A DNA stretch of 64,000 nucleotides from Helicostylum pulchrum (lineage: Eukaryota; Mucoromycota; Mucoromycetes; Mucorales; Mucoraceae): assembly GCA_025677825.1 (NCBI GenBank), contig JAIXMO010000065.1, positions 87,439 through 151,438 of the forward strand. Direction: 5' to 3'. Numbering within the stretch: position 1 is the first letter of the stretch; every line of letters starts with the position of its first letter. A program made the translations under genes and the position numbers. Below the pieces are notes generated by a model. The model worked only from the letters and a program-made list of their open reading frames with translations. It searched no databases and had not been told where the DNA came from. Positions 34,697 through 45,263 of the stretch are shown piece after piece.

Positions 34697-37173
34697 ATGT
34701 CGCATCAATCACAGTTAAACGCTATTAACCAAGAGATCCTATCTCTGGACTCTACTATTGAGCTTCTAAAACAAGACCGGGACATACTTGTCCAACAACG
34801 CAACAAAATAATCGACGCCTTACAACAAACCGCCATTCAAAACGACCTGTCTCAAGATTCTCTCAAATACGATCAACAAGATTTCCCTTGGTCCACCGAC
34901 CTTGTTGAAAAGGCTCAACAACATTTCGGTATAACGCAATTCCGCCCTTTACAATTGCCCATCCTCAACGCCGCCATGGACCAACAACGAGACTCCTTTA
35001 TTGTCTTACCTACCGGTGGTGGCAAATCGCTTTGCTATCAGTTACCTGCTCTCTTAGAAGACGGCTTTACCATCGTTATATCACCTTTGGTATCATTAAT
35101 TAAAGACCAAACCTATCAGTTAAATGAAGCTCGAATTCCTGCTGCCTATTTAACTGCCAGCTCAACAAAAGAGCACGTCAATCAAGTGTACAGAGACATG
35201 GTTCCCGAAAAGGATTCAACCACCACTGTTTATAAATTACTCTATGTCACACCAGAAAAAATCGCTAGAAGCAAACGGTTTATGGCTCGATTAAATAAAG
35301 CGTATGATGCTGGTATGCTGACACGTATTGTAGTTGATGAAGCTCATTGTTGTTCACAACAAGGACATGATTTCAGGCAAGCTCCTTTATTTTTTTTTAT
35401 TTTTTTTCTAACGTATACTTTTGTAGACCTGATTATAAGCAGTTGAATATATTAAGAGTACGTACCAGAAAAAAAAAAGAGATAAAACTGTTTCTATACA
35501 TGTATAACTTACCACAAAAAAAAACAAACAAAATAGACTCTGTTTCCCAAAACAAAAATCATGGCGTTGACAGCCACATGCCCTTGGTCTGTGATGAAGG
35601 ATGTGATGAAAATTCTAAACATGAAACAACCTCATGTCAAGGAAGGTACACTCGTCTTTAGCGCACCATTATACCGTAAATATATCATCTTTTTGGGTCA
35701 CATACATCTTGAAATCTAAAAAAAAAAACTGTATAGGTCCAAATCTCGTCTATAAGGTTGTACAACGACCGGACACTGCGGATGAGACCATCCGACACAT
35801 TACTCGCTGGATTCAACAGACGTACCCCAACCAGTCTGGCATCATTTACTGTTTAAGTAAAAAAGATGCCGAGGTGGTAGCTCAAAATATCATTAAAGAG
35901 AGCAAGAGATCGATCATGTGTGGAACATATCACGCCGACATGGATGAAGTAACTTTTCTTTTAGTACAACGTAAAATTTAGCGTCATTTTTTTTAAAATA
36001 ATCTTTTTTTTTTTTTAGGAAGACAAAGAGTTAATCCATCAACGTTGGAGGAACAAACAACTTCAAGTGATCGTCGCTACAATTGCTTTCGGTATGGGTA
36101 TTAACCATTTAGAAACTAGATTCATTATTCATCATTGCATGTCCAAGTCAGTTGAAGGATATTATCAAGAAAGTGGTAGAGCTGGAAGAGACGGAAACAA
36201 AGCCGAATGCATAGTCTACTATCGCGGAACTGATGGTATACTATAACAATATATGTTGAATTTCCTTTTTTTTTTTTTTTAATAACAAACATATATAAAC
36301 AGCTATGCGCTTATCTTCGCTTGTCGTTGGTGAAGTGACCGGAAGGTCCGGCCGTAAGTGATTTTTTGACCTGCATCAATATTTACTTACTCTTTTATTT
36401 TTAGTTCGTGAGATGGTTAAATACGCTCAGGATTACACTACCTGCCGAAAGATAGCATTTGAAGAATACTTTTCGTTGGACTCTAGTCAAAAAGAAGGCT
36501 TGGTCAACGAGATCACACCTGACCAGGCTTGTGGCATTTGCGATAATTGTACAAGACCTACAAACTCGGTTCTATTTGAAAACATTGGACAAAAAGTGGC
36601 AACCATTGTCCGCTTATGCAACTTGTTGAAATCTGTAAATGAACGAGTCACCATGATTAAGTTGGTACAAATGTTGCAGAAGCGTGGGTTAGGTCTGATA
36701 AAATCTCGTGTTGAAGAAGATACCAATATTATGATCCCATTTGATCGTAAATATAGCGAATACGTAAAGTAAAAAAAAAAAAAAAAAAAAAAAAATATTA
36801 TCAATTTACGAAACCTGTTAATTTTTTTCCGTGTTTCATATATAGAATATTGAACGTATTATCAATCATGCGCTTATTGAAGGTTACTTGACTGAAGACT
36901 TTAATTTTACACCTTACAACACAATCACGTAAGAAGAAGGAGAGAGTTTTGTACATATGTACACATTTAAACTAAAAACCTATTAGCTACATTACTGCGG
37001 GTCCAATGGCTGGAGACGTGTTGATAAATCCAGATATCGAAATAGAATTTTCATTTCTACGTAGTTCGCTTATTCAAGTAACCAATAAGAACCCAAGAAA
37101 GCGTCCACAAAAAGAACTTGTTCAAACTGCAACTAAACGTAAACTTTTACCAGAATGCATTGTATTGGACTAA
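34697..37173 (+). CDS. RecQ-family DNA helicase, RECQL1-like
   Basis: Nine exons: 34697-35376, 35427-35457, 35537-35675, 35737-35948, 36019-36235, 36303-36353, 36405-36763, 36846-36928, 36987-37173; 652 residues (human RECQL 649). An N-terminal coiled coil (~5-50) precedes the helicase core: [13 protein letters not shown], Walker [77 protein letters not shown], and motif [14 protein letters not shown]. The RecQ zinc-binding Cys set follows (YTTCRK ... ACGICDNC) and then a winged-helix region. It is a 3'-5' DNA helicase of genome maintenance. Intron 1 has a GC donor (CAG|GCAAGC at 35377), required to give DFR-PDYKQL. Start at 34697 ([11 protein letters not shown]). Confidence 0.95.
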
Positions 37174-37484
37174 GTTAAATTTCTATTTTCAGTATTCTTT
37201 TTTATAAAAAAAAAAACTTATTGTTTCCCATTTGTGGAACGTTGTATATACCCCAACATTTTTATATTTTATTTTTTATTCCGGTAAGTCAGCAGATAGG
37301 AATGTGTATACATAGTGTTGTAGCACGGAGAAAGCGAATATCGGTCAAAAAAAAAAGGGGGGGGGGAACAAACAAGCTTGATCCAACAGCAACTCCGATT
37401 TTTTCCCTTTTAAATATCAAGCCCATTTTTTTCTTTTTCCTTTCTTTCTCTCTTTTTTTAACAGTTCCAAAAAAATAACCAATT
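37174..37484. other. Intergenic between RecQ and coiled-coil gene
   Basis: Contains A- and G-runs (about 37348-37366) and a T/C-rich stretch before the start codon at 37485. Nothing else recognised. Confidence 0.5.
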
Positions 37485-39104
37485 ATGCTTTCAACTCATG
37501 CAAATAAAAAATTACGACCTAGACTTAAGGTGGTTGCAACCACATTCTCACAATCCACGCCTACAAATATTTGCTCACCACAACGTACGGATTTTATGGA
37601 CGACACACCTTACTCACCTGCTGCCTCTACAACTTCATTTATTTCCTCTGTTTCTTGGGTAGCTGAGAAATCTGCTTCTGAACTTGGTTCTTTATTAAAA
37701 AATGCCTACCGATCCTTACGCGAAAAAGAAAAGAGTAAGTATACATACATACTTTGGATATGTAAAAAGAGACCTAAACTAACAACTGGATGTATAGACT
37801 TGCTACTAGCAGCAGAAATTGGTAAATCATTATTAGAACATAACCAAAATTTAAAAAGAGATTATGATAAATTACTACAAAACGTAAAATCCTGTGAATC
37901 AGTTACAAAACCAGCAGAAGAAAATACTTATGACCAAGATGAAAATACCACAATGCGTATACTCTCCAGTAAAAAAGCATACGACACAATCATTGAATCA
38001 CTGGAACAAAAGAACGCTGAAATCAAGAGCATGCTGGACCAAACCCAACACCACAGCGACCTCACCGAACAACAATACGAAAAAAAGCAACGTAAACTGG
38101 AATCCGAAATCGAGATACTTAAAGACCACCTTGATATTGCCGCTAATAAAATCCACGAACTTGAAGAATCCAACCAACAAAAGAGACAACAAAGAAAGAA
38201 CCTGGACGAAATACGAGAATTTGAACAACAGCAAAAGACGGATGATTTATTTCTCATGAAGGAACTCACCGTGAAAATGCAAGAACTATTTACTGAAAAC
38301 AAGCAACTTCAATCCTCAAAGAAGTCTGTAGAAGAAAAGCTCATCACTTCACTCCATGACCTGGAGAAACTACGATCCAATTTTGAACACTTTGAACTAA
38401 CCCACCAGGGTTACTCCACCTTACAAGAATCCTTTGAACGACAAACCACACATATTAAAGAACTAAACGACTCGTTGGAAGATCACCGACAAATTCTATC
38501 CAGACTACGTGATAAAGGATTATTACATTCAAACACAACTAGCCTGCATGACTTTGATGATAAACCCACCGTCTCCAGCAGCAGCATGCAAAGCTTAATG
38601 GGTGAATTAGAAAACGCTTTTTGGTCTTCTTCTTCACCACACCACCGCTCCAAACTTCAAAAGAGCAATTCCGACACCAGCCTCTCCAGCTTCTCTAAAA
38701 TATACGACCTTGCAACCATGACCGAACGTAATCTCACTTCATTCTATAGCGCTCCAGCTGACTATGCATTAGAAAAACTCCTTAATAAAATGGGTGTGGA
38801 TGACCGTAGCCTATTTGATGATGCCGAACATTTACTTGATTCTTGTGCTGGTGAACTATTTGAACCTGAAGGAAACGGTAGTATTTATGCTGAACACAAC
38901 CTATACCCATGTACTACTACAATATCAACACACTTGTTAAAAAACGATAGTACAGTGCCACCAAAAGGTTTAACAAATCGCATCTTATTTCAAATACGTT
39001 ACTTGTTTCGCTCTATATTTAAATGGTGTAGATTCGCAATCATTTTAGGAACTGCTGTGCTTATCAATTTATGGAAAGGGCCTGATCTCATATTGGAAAA
39101 GTAA
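37485..39104 (+). CDS. Coiled-coil membrane-anchored protein with BICD/TRAK-type CC1 box (putative dynein adaptor)
   Basis: Two exons, 37485-37734 and 37798-39104; 518 residues when the 63-nt intron is removed. The intron is in frame and stop-free, so retention would insert 21 residues. Right after the junction, NLLLAAEIGKSLLEHN (residues ~84-99) contains AAxxG, the CC1-box motif with which BICD, TRAK, HAP1 and Spindly bind dynein light intermediate chain. Coiled coil spans ~84-335. At 350-354 LMGEL fits the Spindly motif (L-x-x-E-L type) that contacts the dynactin pointed end. The C-terminus has a basic segment and a hydrophobic anchor (FAIILGTAVLINLW, ~495-510) five to ten residues from the end, which would place it as a tail-anchored protein on a cargo membrane or nuclear envelope. 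The motif matches are seen; the motor function is inference. Confidence 0.75.
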   Translation: MLSTHANKKLRPRLKVVATTFSQSTPTNICSPQRTDFMDDTPYSPAASTTSFISSVSWVAEKSASELGSLLKNAYRSLREKEKSKYTYILWICKKRPKLTTGCIDLLLAAEIGKSLLEHNQNLKRDYDKLLQNVKSCESVTKPAEENTYDQDENTTMRILSSKKAYDTIIESLEQKNAEIKSMLDQTQHHSDLTEQQYEKKQRKLESEIEILKDHLDIAANKIHELEESNQQKRQQRKNLDEIREFEQQQKTDDLFLMKELTVKMQELFTENKQLQSSKKSVEEKLITSLHDLEKLRSNFEHFELTHQGYSTLQESFERQTTHIKELNDSLEDHRQILSRLRDKGLLHSNTTSLHDFDDKPTVSSSSMQSLMGELENAFWSSSSPHHRSKLQKSNSDTSLSSFSKIYDLATMTERNLTSFYSAPADYALEKLLNKMGVDDRSLFDDAEHLLDSCAGELFEPEGNGSIYAEHNLYPCTTTISTHLLKNDSTVPPKGLTNRILFQIRYLFRSIFKWCRFAIILGTAVLINLWKGPDLILEK

Positions 39105-39992
39105 CTATATAAACAACAACAACAACAACAACAACGCCCAAAACAATAACAATAACGCCCCCCCTTTCTCTTTCTCCTCTCTTTCCTTATTCCACACCCA
39201 TCATTCTTTGTACCATTTACTCTTTTTCTATGTAAAACTTTTATACTTGTGTGTATCATACACTGTCCCCTTTTTTTTTACACACCCACATATATATTTT
39301 ATCTTTGCACGTAAAAAAAAAATCATCTTTTTTATGCAGAATATTTCATGACTGTATACTAACACCACAAAAAAAAACCCTTGTTTAGCTCCTTTTTTTT
39401 TCCCTCTCTCTCTCTCTCTCTTTTGCTACCTACTTGATTATCTATAATGTACTCCTCCCCCTTCTCTCCTCTGTATCATACTTGTAAAAACTCTTTTTTT
39501 TTATATATATATAAAAAAACCTATATAGAAAAACCTTTTTGTGTTGTGTGTTCCTGTTGTGTAACTCTATCACTTTTTCATATGCTTTAATGATTAAAAT
39601 GAAGTGACAATTTGGCATTCCCTGTGTTCACTTTTATTACAGGGAAAAAAAACACACGCACGCTTTATAATAGAATTGTACAATTAGCAATCTTGTAAAA
39701 AAAAACAATTGGTTGTCTTGTAGCAAGGGGATTTTTAATACGTGCATTTTGTTTATTTTTTTTTTAAAAAAAAAAAAGTCGTTTTGGGCTTAGAAATATG
39801 TCGTCAATCCGCTGATCCATTTTCAATTAACCAACATGATGGTCATCTTCTTAATTTTTCTTTTTTATAAAAGTAGTAAGGAGATGATGTCAAGTGGTAC
39901 AATAAGAAGGAGAAGGAGGAGGGCACATGGTGTTCTCATAAGGTCTCTATCACTAGTAGTGTTTAGCAAACGAATTATTTCATTTGTGAAGC
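39105..39992. other. Intergenic with microsatellites
   Basis: Begins with a (CAA)n repeat (about 39112-39135) in the 3' flank of the coiled-coil gene, then long T/C-rich (CT)n and A-rich tracts. No gene found. An ORF at 39836 overlaps the start of the next gene in another frame and looks like noise. Confidence 0.5.
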
Positions 39993-40609
39993 ATGCTAGA
40001 GCAATTAAACCCTCAAATTCATTCAGAAATCATGTTAGCTTCCACCATCACTCCTTTTACTATGTCTGAATATGTTTTAGAGATCATAAATGCTTTTTCT
40101 GGTACGAGTCCCTCAAGGATGGCACTACGAAAAACGTTAATTGAGTATGGACCGAAGCTTTACCATGATAATATCGTAAACGCTGACAGGGCCTTCGTAG
40201 AGGTCACAGTTCGTCATTCGTATGTTTTTTTTTGTAGCATTAAAATTTGATCCTCAAGTATATTTCTTATAGCATGGATTTTATGGACAGTAACAGAAAC
40301 CCGCTGCTATTCCATACTAACGAACGCTCTGCTTGTATTGATACCACTGCATTTATTATAAATAGGTTATTTATCTCTCACAATGACATTGTAAAGCTTA
40401 ACTGGATTGAGCGTGAGCACTGTACAACTTCTACTAGAAAGTGGGACGGTGTTCTTACTAAAGTCGATGACCGTGTTGTGTCAACTTGTTTGATTGAGTT
40501 TGCAGGAGGAATACAATGCAATTCAATTAGTACGAAAGAGAAAAGCGATACCACAAAACTCTACAAGAATATGAAGAGGATCATTATAAACTTGCCAGGC
40601 AACAAATAG
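39993..40609 (+). CDS. Accessory protein of a Mucoromycota-type expanded family, possibly PD-(D/E)XK-like
   Basis: Two exons, 39993-40219 and 40273-40609, with a 53-nt GT-AG intron splitting a Ser codon; 187 residues. Segments: EYVLEIINAFSGTSPSRMAL, DRAFVEVTVRHS, NERSACIDTTAFIINRLF, then WIEREHCTTSTRKWDGVLTK and STCLIEFAGGIQCN. The order (E.. WDGxL .. IEFAGG, followed by KSDTTKLYKNMKRI) recalls large families of unnamed mucoralean proteins with a restriction-nuclease-like core, where an Asp and a Glu strand form the active site; the usual following Lys is not present here. That link is inference. The frame ends at a TAG, after which further weak coding signal (NILCFSRTHTYAIVFIFKV) suggests C-terminal truncation. 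It sits in a transposon-rich island. Confidence 0.5.
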
Positions 40610-41085
40610 GCCAATTTAACCATGATAAAAAGGAGGGTTTATTTAAACATGATAAAAAGACGGATTTATTGAATCATTATAATATATTATGTTTCTCGCG
40701 TACTCATACTTACGCTATCGTTTTTATATTTAAAGTACCTGTTATTGTTGAACGTGTGCCAAAAAATTAAGTAATAAATTGAGACGCGTATTCTAGATAT
40801 ATAAGACTAATATTTTCAATTTAACGCTTGCGTAACAGGCACGCAAGCTTCGTACGCAAGCCAAAAAAAAAAATGCAAAAAAAAAGGCAGCGTTGATAAA
40901 TCACGACGGCAAACCTTTTTTAACATAAAATAATCAAATGGAACTGTTTAAAGATCATTATTAAAAGAATTGCCCAAGTTTTTTTTGCATATCACTTTTA
41001 CTTCTTTCAAAAAGGTGAGTTGAAGTTTGAATATTTTAGCACTGTGGTTTACTTGGAGTGGATTTCAACCCCGATTTCCCCTCTT
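40610..41085. other. Spacer within accessory island
   Basis: Includes an imperfect double repeat of ATGATAAAAAG-type sequence (about 40620-40670) and an inverted-looking GCTTGCGTAACAGGCACGCAAGC (about 40825-40847). No intact gene. Confidence 0.35.
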
Positions 41086-41460
41086 TTATCTTTTTGATAA
41101 AACACGACGGCGCAGCTGAGAGATGTGTTGGCTCTTTTCGATTTTCTTCACCAAGACATGGTTGCTGTTTTCCTTTTCGATCAAAGCAGCAATCATAAAG
41201 CTTTTGCAAAAGATGCTCTTGTCGCCAACCGCATGAACATGAATGCAGGTGCAATTGGTAATGATGAGGATAAGGTTCGGAATGGCTTCTACATCGGCAA
41301 TCAATCGGCAAACTCTTTGCAAATTCGACGATACTATAACAAAAGTTTCCGTTATATCGAAGCTTATAGCCAAGAAAAAGATGTGACTGATGTGTTTGCT
41401 ATTGTAAAGGAATTCTCGAAGCAACAAAAATCACATAGAAAGCTTCGGGAAAACCAATAA
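41086..41460 (+). pseudogene. Fragment of a fungal DDE-type transposase
   Basis: The frame 41125-41460 reads LALFDFLHQDMVAVFLFDQS, then SNHKAFAKDALVANRMNMNAG. This matches, as I recall it, the conserved block around the second catalytic Asp (FxFDxSxNHxxFAxDAL) of an unclassified group of fungal DDE transposases, in which GGKQPxMR normally follows. Here the sequence after NMNAG diverges to unrelated sequence (IGNDEDKVRNGFYIGNQSAN), and no first Asp or final Glu block is present, so it is a piece fused by chance to other sequence. No ATG in the right context and no terminal repeats. Confidence 0.6.
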
Positions 41461-41463
41461 TTT

Positions 41464-42076
41464 ATATTAGCATTCCTGAAATCAGTACTTCTTCGGGCGC
41501 ACATAGTCATTTTTCTCGTTTAGATGGGAAGTGTTGTGACAATGGTAAGGAGAAACGAAGATAATTTGCCAGCTCTTTCAAATTAAACTTTCTGATGTTT
41601 TATATATAGATGATCAGTCCAGCGAAGATGAAATTGATAGTACCTCGGCAACAATAGAAATGCAAACCACAAATATAGTTTCTATCTCCAACAAATCCGA
41701 GTGTCCGAGAAGAAGCTTTGACGACGCAATTCTGCGTGCTTTCAAGATGTCAGCGGCTTCCGAAGAGGAAAAAAACAAGACTTTGTGGATTGCAGATAAC
41801 CTCAAGTTATAATCGTTTTCCCTGTCCGGTGGCACAGAAGCCGAAGAAATTGGTTTATCGCATCGGGATAATGTTGTATCCTTACTAAACAAAGGTCAAG
41901 ACCAGTTATATCAGGTGAATAATGTAACTTTTGTTAAAAAGCGCAGGTGGGATAGTGGTGTTGATTCCAGTGATGAATCAACAGCAACCAATAATGAAGC
42001 AGCGCTCTTGTCAATCTCGCAGTTATGGACTTTAATCTCGTCAGCTTTCCAAAAGAGGTTACATGCAATTAGATGA
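41464..42076 (+). pseudogene. Broken hypothetical gene (one intron, premature stop)
   Basis: A frame with IYISIPEISTSS and SHFSRLDGKCCDN crosses a GT-AG intron (donor ~41545, acceptor ~41610) and continues DDQSSEDEIDSTSATIEMQ, then SFDDAILRAFKMSAASEEEK. It hits TAA in DNLKL at ~41810, but the same frame carries on as a protein-like sequence (LSHRDNVVSLLNKGQDQLY, RRWDSGVDSSDES) to ~42076. This is the pattern of a gene inactivated by one nonsense change. No recognised domain. Confidence 0.45.
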
Positions 42077-42277
42077 TGACAGTTGTCAATTATTAAATGA
42101 TGACTGGACATTCTTGCCTCAATTGCGATTTGTCTGCGCACAGTTGCTTGCTGGTGTCATAATTGTTAACAAGAATAACGAAGCCGTACTTGTCAACACG
42201 GTGGAAATTCCCTCATTATGACATTCAAAGGACTTTAAATAAAAACGGAATTTCGGTTCCCATACAAAAAAAACACG

Positions 42278-43103
42278 GTGGAAATTTACAATAAACAACT
42301 GACACTTGACGTCCATCGAGAGACGTTCGTGAATAAAAACAGCATGTCTGCTTTATCGTCTTTGCCGCCTGTTGAGACCAAATACAACAACACTTGGGTG
42401 ACCATGATGGAAAACACTGATGGTAGGAGGTTAGTTTTGGGCACCAAAACTTTGAACGCCTTAATTACTTCCAGCCTCCGAATTGATTCCATTAAGCAAG
42501 CCAGTATTGATGGAATGACTTCCCATTTCGAACTGGACGACAGTGCTGCTTTAACAACTTCGGTGTACTTGGATAATGATTCAGTAAAAGAAAGCAAGCG
42601 CATTGGCAAGCGACCCTAATGCTGACAAGATTAATCGTTTCAATTTAAGGTATTAACTTCGGCAATTACGGTCCAAATTCCAATACCCCTCTACGTATCT
42701 CCTTTGTCGCGCTTCAAGCGTGTTTGTAGATGATCTGCGTTCGCAGCCGTATACCGTTTTTACTCTATGTGAAGCACCTGACTCAGGCCGTGATTCGGCG
42801 ACAAAAGTGATATCGAAACTATTTAACAAAATTGCTAATACGATTCATTCCAACACTAATCCGACGCTTTCGAAGCAATACGTTAACTCCTTATTTGCAA
42901 CATGCCCTGATGGTCAAATGAAATTGGTCATAAAACAAATTGTAGAATTGTACAATGAAGATGAACATACCATTGTCATTTTGGAAAACTATTCTCTCAA
43001 TGCCTTATTGGCACTTTTAGCTTCCTCGATGTCAACAAGTCTCGTTTCCGCCAACAAATCTGTGGCAGAAAATGTTCAGTCTCGAGTCTTAAATGGCCAG
43101 TGA
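42278..43103 (+). pseudogene. Broken hypothetical gene, two frame-shifted blocks
   Basis: Block 1 (42278-42619) reads MEIYNKQLTLDVHRETFVN, SLPPVETKYNNTWVTMMEN, then ends in GKRP; the adjacent frame continues LASDPNADKINRFNLRY, so a frameshift is likely near 42595. Block 2 (42720-43103) reads FVDDLRSQPYTVFTLCEAPD, KLFNKIANTIHSNTNPTLSK, and DEHTIVILENYSLNALLALL. Composition is coding-like but no family was recognised. Together with the preceding pseudogene this may be one larger decayed element gene. Confidence 0.4.
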
Positions 43104-43132
43104 TTCTACCTCGTATCCCACTTTTACCTCTT

Positions 43133-43370
43133 TTTTTTCAAATTTGGCGCATATTATCTCGACATAACATAAAATAACACATGGCTGCTTTATTTACTTA
43201 TATACTATTACAACATATAAGCCATCACAGTTTTCACTTACAGTAATAAAAAATTTCAAAGCTGACACATATTATCTCAACATAACATAAAATAACACAT
43301 GGCTGCTTTATTTACTTATATACTATTACAACATACAAGCCATCACAGTTTTCAATTGATATGGCACAAA
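43133..43370. repeat. 118-bp tandem duplication
   Basis: CATATTATCTC at 43150 recurs at 43268, and the following ~95 bp (ACATAACATAAAATAACACA ... GCCATCACAGTTTTCA) match almost perfectly (for example CATATAAGCC versus CATACAAGCC). Non-coding, at the right edge of the accessory island. Confidence 0.9.
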
Positions 43371-43901
43371 TGATATAACTACAAGTCACATGAGTCACGT
43401 ACTTTTTTTCACCACAGGTCTTCTACTAATTAATGCACCTTTAAATTTATATATGTGTGCCTTGACACTCGAATCATTGTTTCTTTTTACTGCTGGACTT
43501 TTAATTTGGACACGTAATTAGTAACGTTTGTTTGTAATGGTACCACATGTCACAAGTGCAAGTAATTGAAAAACAATAGATATACCAGAAAATGCAAACA
43601 AGTTTTTCGTACATTTAGTGCTGCCAAGTATATCGATTAAACGGCTCAGCAGATCGATATATGATCCATCCATCTACCAGCTCCGCGAACTTGCAGTTGA
43701 TTTTTTCTCTTACATGGCTAGGCTTTAGATATCTAAGGAGAGAAGGAGGAACATTCTTTTGTAAAAAATATATCTATTCTGACAAACTGTGCGCGTTAAA
43801 ATTAATAAATAAATAAAGCTACTAAACGTATATGAGTCATGTTATAACATTAAATCATGTGCGATTGTTTTGACAACGGGGTCCAAGGTATGCGTAATTA
43901 T
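43371..43901. other. Intergenic right of accessory island
   Basis: AT-rich with no gene seen. CAGCAGATCGATATATGATCC (about 43648) contains a small palindrome (ATCGATAT). Includes the 3' flank of the PfkB kinase gene. Confidence 0.4.
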
Positions 43902-45090
43902 TTATTTGTTTATTACGACTAAATTTTCAAAGCCTTGTTGTGCCACCTTATTTGTAGCCAAGGTACATGCGAATTGCAAAGCAGAGGGCAGGGAACAATG
44001 AGCCTTTGTGAGCGAAGCAATGATGCCCGCATTAAAAGTGTCTCCAGCGCCGACTGTGTCCTTGACTTGTTTAATCTCGTGCGTGGTTGCATGATGTACT
44101 GTTTCGAAGTCCAAGACTGAAGCACCTTTTGATCCCCATGTACAAAACGCCTTTGCGCTATATACACACATATTAGTACACATACACAAATAAAAAGAAA
44201 TGTTATGATTTTTTTACCCGTGTTTTAAATTACGTAAACCAGAATAGTCTCGTAAAAAAGATTCTGCTTCAGTAAAGCCATAATGTTGAGCAAATAGTTT
44301 AGAAAACAAGACGATATCAGCCTAATAAATACTATAAGAAAAAAAGGAGAAAGAATGTAACGTGATGTATAAACTACCTTTTTAATCAATGCTTGTATAT
44401 CTAACCTGTCAGGCTTTTCTAATTCAACTGAAATGGTCAGTTGATGTCTCCAGTTTTCACTGATAGCTTTTTGGTCCAACCATTCAATTTGAAGTAACGT
44501 TTGCTCGATATTTCTACCTTCAAAATGAACCCACCATGAATTATCACTGTTTAACCTATTAAAGTTTTCTATAAACTCATTACATGTCATGTCTTGAATA
44601 CTTTTTTTCCAACGGAGAATAATAATTAGTTGTTTAAGGTTACAAAAGTTTGATAAACTAAAGCAAATATTTACTTGTTGTTTGATATAATCGTTCTTGA
44701 ACCTGATTTTCTATTATGAATAATGGTTGAAGAAGGTGTCAAGTCTTTGTCTCTGAACAAAAGTACTTGTTGTACATGTCTTGATTTTAATTCTTCTACA
44801 ATGTGACTTGAATATGTCTTAATTTTTTAATATAAATAAATCTGAAAAAAATTATACTTGGAGGTTTCACGGGATCCGGCAGCAGACATGTAACACACAT
44901 TAAGATGATGAAATTGAGCCAACACTTGTGCTGTATTGTATGTATTTCCTCCTGTACGTTGTTCTGCGTCCGTTGCTCTTGTCTTTGTATCTTCTTCTGG
45001 AAATTCCGTGACGTGTAATATAGTGTCAATATACACTTGACCAACTAAAAGTACATTGACTACTTTTTGTTCATTAACTTGACTCGACAT
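43902..45090 (-). CDS. PfkB-family sugar kinase, ketohexokinase-like
   Basis: Five exons (44858-45090, 44675-44806, 44378-44600, 44218-44321, 43902-44157) encode 315 residues, the usual length. The N-terminus (NVLLVGQVYIDTILHVTEFP) and the sugar-binding RTGGNTYNTAQVLAQF (GGN..N.A..LA) define the PfkB fold. PSSTIIHNRKSGSRTII and WVHFEGRN fit ketohexokinase (fructokinase). The C-terminal signature DTVGAGDTFNAGIIA contains the anion hole and the catalytic Asp. It phosphorylates a sugar, probably fructose, with ATP in the cytosol; exact substrate is inference. Three internal acceptors lie in A-rich or AAG contexts (TTCAAG, AAAAAG) rather than TAG; phase requires them but they are the less certain points of the model. 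Divergent from the TCP11 homologue. Confidence 0.88.
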
Positions 45091-45263
45091 TTACAACAAC
45101 AACAAAAAAATAAAAAAAAAAGAAGGAGATAACAACACACGTGTAGAGTCACAGGGTAAAACCAAAATAAAAAAAATGCGCTCGTTTAATAATTTTCAAA
45201 TAAATAAAATGCATCACCCTTTTTCTTCCTTCTTTTTTTCTTAAAACTAAAACTAAAAAAGAA
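45091..45263. promoter_or_regulatory. Shared divergent promoter, PfkB kinase / TCP11 homologue
   Basis: 173 bp between start codons, with A-rich sequence on the left, ACACGTGTAGAG near the middle (contains CACGTG, an E-box, about 45139) and a C/T-rich stretch before 45264. Function inferred from position. Confidence 0.45.

Noticed and set aside
41464..43103. A single intact gene in the accessory island
   Set aside because: An in-frame TAA near 41810 and at least one frameshift near 42595 break it.
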